NCBI GenBank assembly: GCA_020445745.1
Contig: JAGRGB010000024.1
Span: forward strand, 1 to 61,832
Origin: Rhodocyclaceae bacterium
Lineage (GTDB): Bacteria > Pseudomonadota > Gammaproteobacteria > Burkholderiales > Rhodocyclaceae
Reading direction: 5' to 3'
Length of the DNA stretch: 61,832 nt
Program-made: the position numbers and the translations under genes
Notes under the pieces: model-generated
Databases searched by the model: none
Told to the model about the DNA's origin: nothing
What the model saw: the letters and a program-made list of their open reading frames with translations, nothing else
Shown: positions 7,631-15,959 of the stretch, piece by piece
Numbering within the stretch: the first letter of the stretch is position 1
How the letters are laid out: each line of letters begins with the position of its first letter

Positions 7631-9262
7631 CTACAGCTTGAACCGACTCAAGACTTGCCCCAGACCACTGGAGGAATGCTGCAGTTCCTCCGAACAGTCG
7701 CGCAGCAACGCCGCTTGCGCCGTACTGGTGCTGGTCATCGCGCTGAGTTTCTTGATCGTGCTCGGAAGCCCTGCCGCGGCGCCCTGCAGGGCGCGGCTGA
7801 GTGCGTCGATGTTGCGCATGACCTCGACCACCGCCGCGGTCTGCTGCTTCGAATCGTGGATCTCCGCGGCGATTTCCCGCAGCGCTTGCTGACTGGTAGC
7901 CGCATTGTCGCTGGCGGTTTCGAGCGAATCGAGCGTATCGCCGACAAAGCCGCGGACGCTTCCGGCAATTCCCTGGATTTCCTCGGTCGCGCTACGGGTG
8001 CGCTCGGCGAGCGTTCTGACTTCGTCGGCCACGACCGCAAATCCGCGCCCCTGATCACCGGCGCGCGCAGCCTCGATGGCCGCGTTCAGCGCGAGAAGAT
8101 TGGTCTGCTCCGAAATCTCTCCAATCGAACCGGTAATCTTGCTAATCGATTCCACCGCCTTGGCCAACTCGGCAGCGGTGCCGCGCGTGCCCGCCATCTG
8201 GCCATGGAAGGCATCGAACGTATTGAGCACGTCCGACATCCGCTGTGCATTGCGCTTGATCGCAGTGTCGGTGGCGTCGCTCGTTTCACCTAGGCGACCC
8301 ACCGCAACGGATGTTTCCGATGTTACGTGTCCAACCGATTCCGCAAGTCTGCGAACCTCGTCGACAGCCGCGATCAGTTCCAGCCTGCTGGCGTTCACGT
8401 CGTTTGCCAGCCCGTCCAATTTGGACGTGTGGGCACTCACTTGGCTGGAGCGGTCGTGGATGGATTGGACGACGCCTCGCAGCCCGTGGATGGTCTGCAG
8501 CAGTGTGCCCAGCGTGCGTCCCACTTCGTCGCTACCATTGACCTGCGCGGCCGGCAGCAGATGGCCTTCGGATAGTTTCCGGATTTCTCTCCCGAGCGAG
8601 GACAGCGATCGAACCAGCAGTTGCCGGCCGAGAATGGCGAAGAGCAGGCTCAGCAGGACCCCTGCCGCCGCTGCGATCGCCACCATGCGCGTTGCCGCCT
8701 CGGCCTCCATCTTCTTCTCGGTCGCCACTTCGTTGAGAATTCTGGGTGAATTGGCGACGATCGATTCACCGAGCGATGCGATTTCTTCCAGGTCGACCGA
8801 AATCCCTTTCAAGCTTGCCAGGGCCGCGGCATCCTGGTCGCGCTTGGCGAACTTGATCACCTGCAGGCGTGGCCCCTTGATCTTCTCGTTCAAGGCCACC
8901 AAACGGCCGACGGATCCATCATCCGGCCACTTGGCAGACAAGCCTTGCAGGGTCTCTTCCAGTTCCGACGCGAGGCGGATCGCGTTGACCGCGTTGCTGC
9001 GAATGTCGTCGGCCTCGGATGCCGTGATCAGGGCGTAAAGGGCACGATCCATCGCCACCGAGGCCCGCCGCGCATCGGAAGCCGAACTCAGGCTTTCGCC
9101 CGCCGATGCGACTGCTTCGGCGAACTCGTTCGCGAATTTGGTGGTCGTCTGCGCCGCAAAGAAACCGAGTCCTGCCACCGAGACGGCAGGTACTGCGACC
9201 ATCGTCACCAGCTTGGTCCCCCAGGGGACGTTTCCGAGCAACCGTTCAAACCAGCTGAACAT
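7631..9262 (-). CDS. Methyl-accepting chemotaxis protein
   Basis: A 543-residue chemoreceptor. A first membrane helix lies near residues 15-35 and a second near 190-215. Between them is a periplasmic, mostly helical ligand domain of about 150 residues resembling a four-helix bundle. A HAMP-like linker follows, then the cytoplasmic signalling hairpin whose tip is unmistakable: [19 protein letters not shown] and [18 protein letters not shown]. There is no C-terminal CheR-tethering pentapeptide. It is the first gene of the leftward operon that continues with redox carriers, a peroxidase and MsrPQ. By position it may sense a redox or halogenated signal, but the ligand is unknown. Confidence 0.93.
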   Translation of the reverse strand: MFSWFERLLGNVPWGTKLVTMVAVPAVSVAGLGFFAAQTTTKFANEFAEAVASAGESLSSASDARRASVAMDRALYALITASEADDIRSNAVNAIRLASELEETLQGLSAKWPDDGSVGRLVALNEKIKGPRLQVIKFAKRDQDAAALASLKGISVDLEEIASLGESIVANSPRILNEVATEKKMEAEAATRMVAIAAAAGVLLSLLFAILGRQLLVRSLSSLGREIRKLSEGHLLPAAQVNGSDEVGRTLGTLLQTIHGLRGVVQSIHDRSSQVSAHTSKLDGLANDVNASRLELIAAVDEVRRLAESVGHVTSETSVAVGRLGETSDATDTAIKRNAQRMSDVLNTFDAFHGQMAGTRGTAAELAKAVESISKITGSIGEISEQTNLLALNAAIEAARAGDQGRGFAVVADEVRTLAERTRSATEEIQGIAGSVRGFVGDTLDSLETASDNAATSQQALREIAAEIHDSKQQTAAVVEVMRNIDALSRALQGAAAGLPSTIKKLSAMTSTSTAQAALLRDCSEELQHSSSGLGQVLSRFKL

Positions 9263-9928
9263 AGGGACACCTTGCCGATAGCCAGTGGGCCAAGAAGCAT
9301 TCCTTCATCACCCGGGGGTTGTCGGCGCATTCGACGACAACTTGAGCAGGCCGCGGGGTTCTGGCTTGCAGGCTTCCGACGCCCGGTCAGAATCGGATGA
9401 CCTGCGAACGGGTGCTCGGTGGATCCGCCTCGGCAAGGGCCGCAGGCCGATAGCCGCAGCGACAGTTGCTTCGGCGCAATGGCAAAAAGTGCGTCCCAAG
9501 GGGTCGGAAGGATGGGTGGAATGGGCCTCGGAAGGTGATGCCGGGATCGCGTCCAGCGCCTTGCGGAGGCCGCCGGGTAGAGTTGCCGCTACCCGATAGT
9601 GGCAGGCCGGACGACCGCGACCGCCGAAGCGCCGAATGAGGCCGTGCGGCGGCATTCAGCGGTCTACCGTCGTTCAGACGGACGGACTCGGGCCTGAACG
9701 AGCGGCAGCAACTGGCCGCGGTCGTGTCCCTGGCCGCCTGCCGACCCAGCTGGAGTGGCTGCCGCTGATTGCCGCAGCGCGGCGAAAGGGCGCTGTCGGC
9801 GGTGACAGTCCCTTGGGGCTCCAGCGACAGTTGCTCTGGAGGCGCCGAGCGCCACTGACGAGGGGGGCGACAGAGGTCGCGTACCAGCTTTCCCCGAAAC
9901 CCCTTCCTTGGCGGCCGATCGGGCTTCG
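9263..9928. other. Intergenic stretch without a recognisable gene
   Basis: I see no credible gene here. The reverse frames to the left of 9929 read on from the serine recombinase remnant but match nothing. The stretch holds the upstream region of the chemoreceptor operon and probably decayed mobile-element DNA. Confidence 0.5.
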
Positions 9929-10434
9929 GATGCCTGCGCCGCGTGCCTCGCGGCCGGCAAGTACCGGTACAGGCTGGACGCGCCGACGCCAAGGCATCGG
10001 CTACACCTTCGACCGTGATTTCCGGGTCGGCGATCAGCGCCCGGGCCTGCTTGAGGTCCTTGTCCGAGATCGCCCGCGGCCGGCCGCCCATGCGGCCGCG
10101 ACTGCGCGCCGCATCCAGGCCCGCGCGGGTGCGCTCGCGAATGATCTCGCGCTCGAACTCGGCGATCGCGCCGAACACGGCAAGGATCAGACACCCGCCG
10201 GCGCTGGCCGTATCGACGTTCTGCGTGAGGATCTCGAGGCCGATGCCGCGCCGCTCCAGGTCTTCGACCGTCTCGAGCAGTTGCCGGCTCGAGCGCGCGA
10301 GCCGGTCCGGTTTCCATACCACCAGCCTGTCGCCGCCGCGCATGGACTAGAGCGCGGCATCAAGTGCCGCCCGATCGCGCTTCGCGCCGCTCGCGGCTTC
10401 CGCGAATACGCGCTCGCAGCCGGCGTCGCGCGAC
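9929..10434 (-). pseudogene. Decayed serine recombinase (resolvase/invertase)
   Basis: The remnant reads, right to left, DAGCERVFAEAASGAKRDR, a TAG stop at 10347-10349, then RGGDRLVVWKPDRLARSSRQ, GGCLILAVFGAIAEFEREII and RTRAGLDAARSRGRMGGRP. All are hallmarks of the resolvase/invertase family. The first 25 or so residues, including the catalytic serine of the YARVST motif, are absent. The in-frame TAG replaces an Asp codon of the usual LDAALDYLR. The C-terminal helix-turn-helix (GVGASSLYRYLPA) is in another frame from the body after about residue 115 of the long frame. Three independent lesions make this a dead gene. Its N-terminal part is joined in frame to the vapC remnant. Confidence 0.85.
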
Positions 10435-10808
10435 GTCCGTGTCTGGCTGCAATCCTGGCCGACGGACAGCAGAGGTTCCCCGCGGGCCTTGGCGGGCGCA
10501 TGAACCGCGCCATCGCCCAGGTCACGTGGGGCAGGATGGCCTCGGCCCTTGCCATGGCTCGGGCAGGCGGCATCGGCCAAGCGAGCCTGTTGCTCGTCGA
10601 ACGGCACGAGCGCGGCGCCGGTCTCGTCGATGAACCGGCGCGACTGGGCGCGCATCGTCGGTTGCCGGCGGGCGCGCGCCACGATGGGCGCCTCTGGCAG
10701 GCTGGCGGCCGAAATCCTGCAGACGGGGTTCGCTTCGAGCGCAGCGACGATGCGCTCGTGCTCCGGCTCGTGCATGCGCCATGGGAGCACGGCCGAGGCG
10801 TCGACCAC
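10347..10808 (-). pseudogene. VapC-like PIN toxin remnant fused to recombinase sequence
   Basis: Starting at a GTG at 10808, the frame reads VVDASAVLPWRMHEPEHER, SAASLPEAPIVARARR, VPFDEQQARLADAA, then GKGRGHPA, LGDGAVHAPAKARGEPLL and GQDCSQT. This is the order of a VapC PIN-domain RNase, with the acidic residues D, E and D still present. From about 10434 it continues as serine-recombinase sequence up to a TAG. The expected ATG overlapping vapB is absent, the FGKGRHPA block is altered, and the tail is foreign. I regard it as a broken toxin, although a toxin-like open frame of about 125 residues remains. Confidence 0.65.
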
Positions 10809-11057
10809 GATGCGCCGTGTTCGCCGTAGCCCAGGATTTCGTCGTCGGTGCGCATCCCGGCCGGCACATGGGGCGGCAGCGTATCGACCACGCGCGCCGG
10901 CGCTGCGAGTCTGTCGCGCAACGGCTGCTGCTGAGTCGGCACGGCACCCAGGCCCGCGCGGGACCGCAGGCTTTCGCGCACGGCCTCGGTCACGGGGAAG
11001 CCTTCGGCAGCGGCGACACTGCTGCGCCCGGTGTTCGATCTCAGGGTCGTCGATCAC
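10797..11057 (-). pseudogene. Frameshifted VapB-type antitoxin (Rv0623-like)
   Basis: The gene starts MIDDPEIEHRA from a GTG at 11057, with a GGAG ribosome site. It then shifts frame at about 11025, continuing as VAAAEGFPVTEAVRESLRSR, and ends with DEILGYGEHG. This is the layout of Rv0623-family antitoxins, whose last codons normally overlap the vapC start. A single-base change of frame after IEHRA separates the DNA-binding N terminus from the rest. The neighbouring vapC is also damaged, so the pair is probably inactive. Confidence 0.65.
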
Positions 11058-11357
11058 GATGGCCGCTCCAGTCTCCTGCTATTCATCCAAGCGATGTTGG
11101 TTGCGGGAGCATGAACAAAGAGTTGGTTTTGGGAGAGAATCCGGCGGTGTCGTAGGCCAGATGTGCCATCCGTCCCATCGGCGCGATGCGATGCGGCAGT
11201 CGCAGCATCGCTGCAGGCCTCGACCGCTATCATCGACACATCGGCCGCGCAGCCCGAGTCCCAGGTTGCGCCGTCGCGTCACACGTCGAAGCCGCTCGGC
11301 GTGGCCGGGCATGCGCGGCAGGCATGAACGTGCAGCGAGCACCTGGAGGGCAACGAG
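11058..11357. other. Intergenic region upstream of the patatin gene
   Basis: I see no coding sequence with family features here. It separates the vapB remnant (leftward) from the patatin gene (rightward) and should carry both upstream regions. A GGAGGGCAACGAG ribosome site for the patatin gene lies at 11343-11355. Confidence 0.5.
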
Positions 11358-12419
11358 ATGGCCAAACCCGCTTCACTGAAACCCACGCGACGCGTCGCAA
11401 TCGCCTGCCAGGGCGGTGGTGCCCAGACCGCCTTTACCGCCGGCGCGCTGAAGATCCTGGTGGCCGGCGAGAGGGAAGGCGGCTACCGCATCACCGGCTT
11501 GAGCGGCACCTCGGGCGGCGCCATCTGCGCTGCGCTGGCCTGGTGCGGCCTGGTCGCCGAAACTGCCAGGGAAAAGGGCAGGCAGCGGGCCATCGCGATG
11601 CTCGACGCATTCTGGCACGACAATTCGGCCCTGTTGCCGCCCGAGCTGATCTGGAACGGCTGGACGGTACTGACCGCGGAACTCCAGGACAGCGGCTTGA
11701 TGCCGACCTTCGGCACCAGCCCCTACCTGCCGCCGGTGGACGCGGCGACCGAGCTGCTCAAGTCGGTCGCGCCGCGTCGCCAGTTCTTCGACCTGCGCGA
11801 CCTCCTCGATACGCACCTGCCCCTCGCCGAGGCCGCCCAGCCGGTGGCGGAGCCGAGGCTGCTGGTCGGAGCGGTCGAGGTGCTCTCGGGTCAGTTCAAG
11901 GCGTTCGACTCGTCCCTCGCGGAGATCAGCCTCGATGCGATCCTGGCATCGACGACGCTGCCGACGATGGCCAAGGCGACCCGCATCGGCGACGCGGTCT
12001 ACTGGGACGGGCTGTTCTCGCAGAACCCGCCACTGCGCGAGTTCCTGCAGGGCGTCGAGCTCGGCGACAAGCCGGACGAGATCTGGATCGTTCGCATCAA
12101 CCCGCAGCTGCGCAACTCCGAACCGACCACCAGCGAGGCGATCCAGGACCGGCGCAACGAGCTGGCGGGAAATCTGTCGCTCAATCAGGAGCTGGACTTC
12201 GTCCGCAAGGTCAATGCATGGCTTGCGAGCGGCAAGCTGGCCGCCAGTGACAAGAAGCCGATCGCGCTCGCGGAAATCACCATGAGCGAGGGCTACGCCG
12301 AGCACCTCGACTACGCGTCCAAGCTGAACCGTGCGCCGACCTTCATCGCCGGCCTGATGGCGGACGGCGAGGAGCAGGCAGCCGCGTTCCTGCGGGGCCG
12401 ACGCGCTGGTCGCAAATAG
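11358..12419 (+). CDS. Patatin-like phospholipase
   Basis: This 353-residue serine lipase of the patatin family would hydrolyse acyl chains from phospholipids with a Ser-Asp dyad. The oxyanion-hole motif GGGAQTAF is at about 19-26. The nucleophile lies in LSGTSGGAICA (S52), a GTSGG form of GxSxG. The catalytic aspartate is D217 in YWDGLFSQNPP. A preceding GGAGG fixes the ATG at 11358. No signal peptide is present, so it acts in the cytoplasm. Patatin lipases serve as membrane-destroying effectors in CBASS and related defence systems; its place next to a TIR-NACHT gene makes that plausible here. A general lipase role is the alternative. Confidence 0.88.
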   Translation: MAKPASLKPTRRVAIACQGGGAQTAFTAGALKILVAGEREGGYRITGLSGTSGGAICAALAWCGLVAETAREKGRQRAIAMLDAFWHDNSALLPPELIWNGWTVLTAELQDSGLMPTFGTSPYLPPVDAATELLKSVAPRRQFFDLRDLLDTHLPLAEAAQPVAEPRLLVGAVEVLSGQFKAFDSSLAEISLDAILASTTLPTMAKATRIGDAVYWDGLFSQNPPLREFLQGVELGDKPDEIWIVRINPQLRNSEPTTSEAIQDRRNELAGNLSLNQELDFVRKVNAWLASGKLAASDKKPIALAEITMSEGYAEHLDYASKLNRAPTFIAGLMADGEEQAAAFLRGRRAGRK

Positions 12420-12610
12420 CCAGCGACGCAAAGCGGGCGGCCCGGGTGCAGCGGCGTCGGTGGCGCGCGGCCGACACCGGACCGAAATCGCCGCACCGGC
12501 CGGCCTGATCCGCCGGCCCGCCAGTCGCCCACAATGGCTGCGGGCGTGGAAGCTAACGTCATGGCGGGAGTAACATCCCCGCTGACATCCCGTCCGACCA
12601 TCCCGGAGCC

Positions 12611-15600
12611 ATGACCGAGCGCGCGCCCGACGGCTACTCGATCTTCATCAGCTATGCGCATGCCGACGAGGCGTTCAAGGACGCGCTCACCCTGCAATTG
12701 AAGGGCTTCCGGCGCGAGGGCCTGCTCGCGCCGTGGGACGATCGCTGCATCGACGGCGGTGACGACTGGCATGACGAGATCGCCCACGCGATCGAGCGCT
12801 GCGACCTCGCGCTGTTGCTGGTGAGTCCGGCCTTCATTGCATCGGACTTCATCTACGGCGAGGAGTTGCCACGGCTGCGCGAACGGTGCGAGCGCGATGG
12901 CATCCGCATCGTGCCGATCATCCTGCGGCCTTGCACCTGGCGGCTCCAGGAGCAGATCGCTTCGTTGCAGGCGCGGCCCGCCGACGGCAAGCCGATCATC
13001 GGTTTCGCCGAGCACACCGGCGAGCGCGACCAGGCCTGGCTCGAGATCGTCGAAGAGATCGTCGGCTGGGCCCGCCAGCCCCGGACCGCCGCTGTGCCGA
13101 CAGCCGGTCCTCGAGCCGCCGACGCAGCGCTGGCAAGCCTCGACCGGCTGCGCGCAGCCCTCGCCGCCGGTGAGCCGGAAACCCTCGACGCAGCGACCCA
13201 CCAGCGCCTCCTCTCGCACAGCCCGCGCGATCTCGACGACTATCGCATCACACGCTTTGCGCAGTGGTCGCAGCCACGCTACCGGATCGACAAGCGCTTC
13301 ACCCGCCTGAACGTGCTGCTCGACCAGGGGCCGAAGGCGCAAGGCCAGCGCTGGCAGGAGCAGGCCCAGGATTTCGTTGACCTGCGGGAAGTGCTGGCCC
13401 AGGTCGGTGCGCCGGCGCTGGTGCTGCTCGGCCCGCCCGGCTGCGGCAAGAGCACGCTGCTGCAGCGCCTCGAACTCGACCTGGCCATCGACGGGCTGCG
13501 CGCCGCCGACCCGGCGACCGCGCCTGTCACGCTGCTGCTGCCGCTCAACCGCTACCGCCCGGCGGCGGACGGCGAACCATGGCCGTCGCCGGTCCAGTGG
13601 CTCGCCGAGCAGTGGCAGCGCCCCCGCCACCGCCAGCTGCCGCGCTTCGAGGACCTCCTCGCCAGTGGCCGTCTGGTGCTGCTGCTCGACGCGATCAACG
13701 AAATGCCCCATGCCGACGCCGACGAGTATCGACAACGCATCGGACGCTGGCGCGATTTTCTCGCCGAATTGCCCCAGCTCGGGCCGGGCACCCGGGTGGT
13801 GTTCTCATGCCGCAGCCTGGACTACAGCGCGCCACTATCTTCGCCGCAGCTGGCGGTGCCGCATGTGCGGGTGAAGGCGCTCGACGACGGCCAGGTGGCA
13901 GACTTCCTAGATCGCCACGGCGGCGAGCACGGCGCCCGGCTGTGGCGTCAATTGCGGGGCACGCCACAGCTGGAGGTATTCCGCTCGCCCTTCTTCCTGC
14001 GCCTGCTGGTGGAGCTGCCCGGCGCCGGCGAGGCGCTGCACAGCGGCCGCGCCGCGCTGTTCACGCTGTTCGTGCGCCACGCGCTGGCGCGCGAGGTCGG
14101 CGAACGGCAGCACCCCCTGTTCGCGCCCGACGGCCTGCTGGAGCGACACGACTACGAGCGCATCCTGCGCAACGAATGGGCCGACAGCTTCGAGCTGGCG
14201 GCCAACAGCCTGCTGTTCGCCGCGCTCGCCGAATTCGCCGTGGCGATGCAGGCTGGCCGCGCCGAAGGTGCCAGCGCCCATGTCCGCCTGCGCTACGGCG
14301 AATCACTCGCGCTGCTGGCCGGCAATGCGCGTGCCGAGGACCTGCTCGAAGCCGCGGCGGCGCTGCAGGTGCTCGTCGTCGAACGCGACGAGGTGCTGTT
14401 CTGCCACCAGTTGCTGCAGGAATATTTCGCCGCGCGCTCCCTCGCCCTGGCACCCCAGCCGGAACACGCGAACAGCGCCTGGCGGGCCGACGAAGTCTCG
14501 CCGCCCCTCGACGAGGTGCTGGCGACGCTGGCCGACTCCGACCCGCTGCCGGCGCTGGCGGCCACCGGCTGGGAAGAGACTCAGTTGCTCGCCGCCGCGA
14601 TGAGCCCGGACGCGCTGGCCCATGTCACCGCGCTGGCCGAGCGCAACCTGCCTCTGGCCGGACGCTGCGCGGCCCAGCCGGACGTGCAGCTGCCGGAAGA
14701 AGCGCGCGACGGCTTGCGGCAGGCGCTGATCGAACGCAGCCGCGACCCGCAGGCCGACTTGCGCGCCCGCATCGCCGCCGCCCGCGCGCTCGGCGAACTC
14801 GGCGATCCGCGCTTCGCGCGTCGCGACGGCGCGAACGGCCCTTGCCTGTTGCCGCCGACGGTAGCCATCGAAGGCGGCGAATACCCGATCGGCAGCGACG
14901 AAGGCCTTTTTGACAACGAGTCACCCGTTCACCGGGTTGTGGTCCGGCCCTTCGCGCTCGGCCGCTTCCCGGTCACCAACGCCGAGTTCCGCTGCTTCGT
15001 CGAGGCTGGTGGCTACGAGGACGGACGCTGGTGGCATGGGGAGGCCGCGCAGCGCTGGTGGCGCGGCGAGAGCACCGCGGACGGTCCGAAGCAGCAATGG
15101 CGCGAGGATCGCAGCAACCTGCAGGTGCCGGGCCGGATCGACAAGGCGCTGGATCGGGGCCGCATCACCTCCAAGCAAGCCAGCGAATGGAAGCGGATCG
15201 CCGCGCTGAGCGACACCGAGTTCGAGGCGCAGCTCGACGAATGGTATCCGGCCGGACGCCAGACGCAGCCGGCACTCTGGAACGACCCGGCCTCCAACCA
15301 TCCGGCGCAGCCGGTGGTCGGCATCGGCTGGTTCGAGGCGCGCGCCTTCTGCGCCTGGCTGGCGTCACAGACCGGCGAGCCCTGGCGTCTGCCGAGCGAG
15401 GCCGAGTGGGAAGCCGCCGCGCGCGGCCACGCGGCCCGCCGCTACCCCTGGGGCGAGGCATTCAGCGCCGCACGCTGCAATGCCTTCGAGACCCACGTGC
15501 GCACCACCACGCCGGTCGGCATCTTTGCCGGCGGCGACGGCCCCGAGGGCTTCAGCGACCTCAGTGGCAACGTCTGGGAATGGACCAGCACCCTCTACCG

Positions 15601-15787
15601 GACCTATCGATACGATGCGGATGACGGCCGCGAAGATGACGCGGCCGACGGCCCGCGGGTGCTGCGCGGCGGTTCGTGGTTCAACGGTCGTGACAACACC
15701 CGCTGCGCCAACCGCGGCTGGGACCCCCCTGGCACCCGCAACGACAACATCGGTTTTCGGGTGTGTCGCGCACCCCGCGTCCGCTGA
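12611..15787 (+). CDS. TIR-NACHT STAND protein with C-type-lectin/FGE-like C-terminal domain
   Basis: This 1058-residue protein has three recognisable parts. Residues about 8-150 are a TIR domain: YSIFISYAHADEAFKDAL, and SDFIYGEELPRLRERC with a candidate NADase glutamate at 84-85. Residues about 230-560 are a NACHT-type P-loop NTPase: GPPGCGKSTLL near 273 and RLVLLLDAINEMP near 355. Helical sequence follows. From about 745 to the end is a formylglycine-enzyme-like (C-type lectin) fold: EGGEYPIGSDEG, WRLPSEAEWEAAARG, FSDLSGNVWEWTS, and RVLRGGSWFNGRDNTRC. The catalytic cysteines of true formylglycine enzymes are not at their positions after RGGSW, so I read it as a binding domain. By analogy with bacterial NLR-like proteins it may sense an invader and deplete NAD. 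Confidence 0.9.
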   Translation: MTERAPDGYSIFISYAHADEAFKDALTLQLKGFRREGLLAPWDDRCIDGGDDWHDEIAHAIERCDLALLLVSPAFIASDFIYGEELPRLRERCERDGIRIVPIILRPCTWRLQEQIASLQARPADGKPIIGFAEHTGERDQAWLEIVEEIVGWARQPRTAAVPTAGPRAADAALASLDRLRAALAAGEPETLDAATHQRLLSHSPRDLDDYRITRFAQWSQPRYRIDKRFTRLNVLLDQGPKAQGQRWQEQAQDFVDLREVLAQVGAPALVLLGPPGCGKSTLLQRLELDLAIDGLRAADPATAPVTLLLPLNRYRPAADGEPWPSPVQWLAEQWQRPRHRQLPRFEDLLASGRLVLLLDAINEMPHADADEYRQRIGRWRDFLAELPQLGPGTRVVFSCRSLDYSAPLSSPQLAVPHVRVKALDDGQVADFLDRHGGEHGARLWRQLRGTPQLEVFRSPFFLRLLVELPGAGEALHSGRAALFTLFVRHALAREVGERQHPLFAPDGLLERHDYERILRNEWADSFELAANSLLFAALAEFAVAMQAGRAEGASAHVRLRYGESLALLAGNARAEDLLEAAAALQVLVVERDEVLFCHQLLQEYFAARSLALAPQPEHANSAWRADEVSPPLDEVLATLADSDPLPALAATGWEETQLLAAAMSPDALAHVTALAERNLPLAGRCAAQPDVQLPEEARDGLRQALIERSRDPQADLRARIAAARALGELGDPRFARRDGANGPCLLPPTVAIEGGEYPIGSDEGLFDNESPVHRVVVRPFALGRFPVTNAEFRCFVEAGGYEDGRWWHGEAAQRWWRGESTADGPKQQWREDRSNLQVPGRIDKALDRGRITSKQASEWKRIAALSDTEFEAQLDEWYPAGRQTQPALWNDPASNHPAQPVVGIGWFEARAFCAWLASQTGEPWRLPSEAEWEAAARGHAARRYPWGEAFSAARCNAFETHVRTTTPVGIFAGGDGPEGFSDLSGNVWEWTSTLYRTYRYDADDGREDDAADGPRVLRGGSWFNGRDNTRCANRGWDPPGTRNDNIGFRVCRAPRVR
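15658..15787 (+). other. Region resembling a diversity-generating-retroelement variable repeat
   Basis: The last 43 codons of the TIR-NACHT gene encode VLRGGSWFNGRDNTRCANRG, then a short segment and DNIGFRVCR. This ending is shared by many C-type-lectin-fold targets of diversity-generating retroelements, in which AAC-rich codons are mutated. Six AAC codons lie between 15681 and 15755, and the 3' end is GC-rich. No template repeat and no reverse transcriptase were seen in the window, so active diversification is not shown. Confidence 0.4.
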
Positions 15788-15959
15788 AGCAGCGGACGGC
15801 GCGCCGCCGGCCCGTGGAACTGCGGACCACCGCCTCCCCGAACGGCGCACGCGGCGAGCCGTTCAGGCTAGCGTGCATTGCCGCCCGCCCCGTGCGTGCC
15901 GATCCACGTCGGGCCAGCCTCGTCCGGCAGGACACACGGCGTGCCGAACCGATCGCCGC

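Noticed and set aside
7631-7700. CheR-tethering pentapeptide at the chemoreceptor C terminus
   Set aside because: The protein ends [11 protein letters not shown], which lacks the NWETF-like motif.
3337-11100. A right-hand copy of the tRNA-Leu 3' end that would define the far end of the island
   Set aside because: I looked by eye for the T-arm and acceptor sequence and found no second copy, so the island boundary is not claimed.
14840-15787. Formylglycine-generating enzyme activity for the C-terminal domain of the TIR-NACHT protein
   Set aside because: The fold is right, but the cysteine pair needed for catalysis is not at the expected places after RGGSW, and no sulfatase gene is near.
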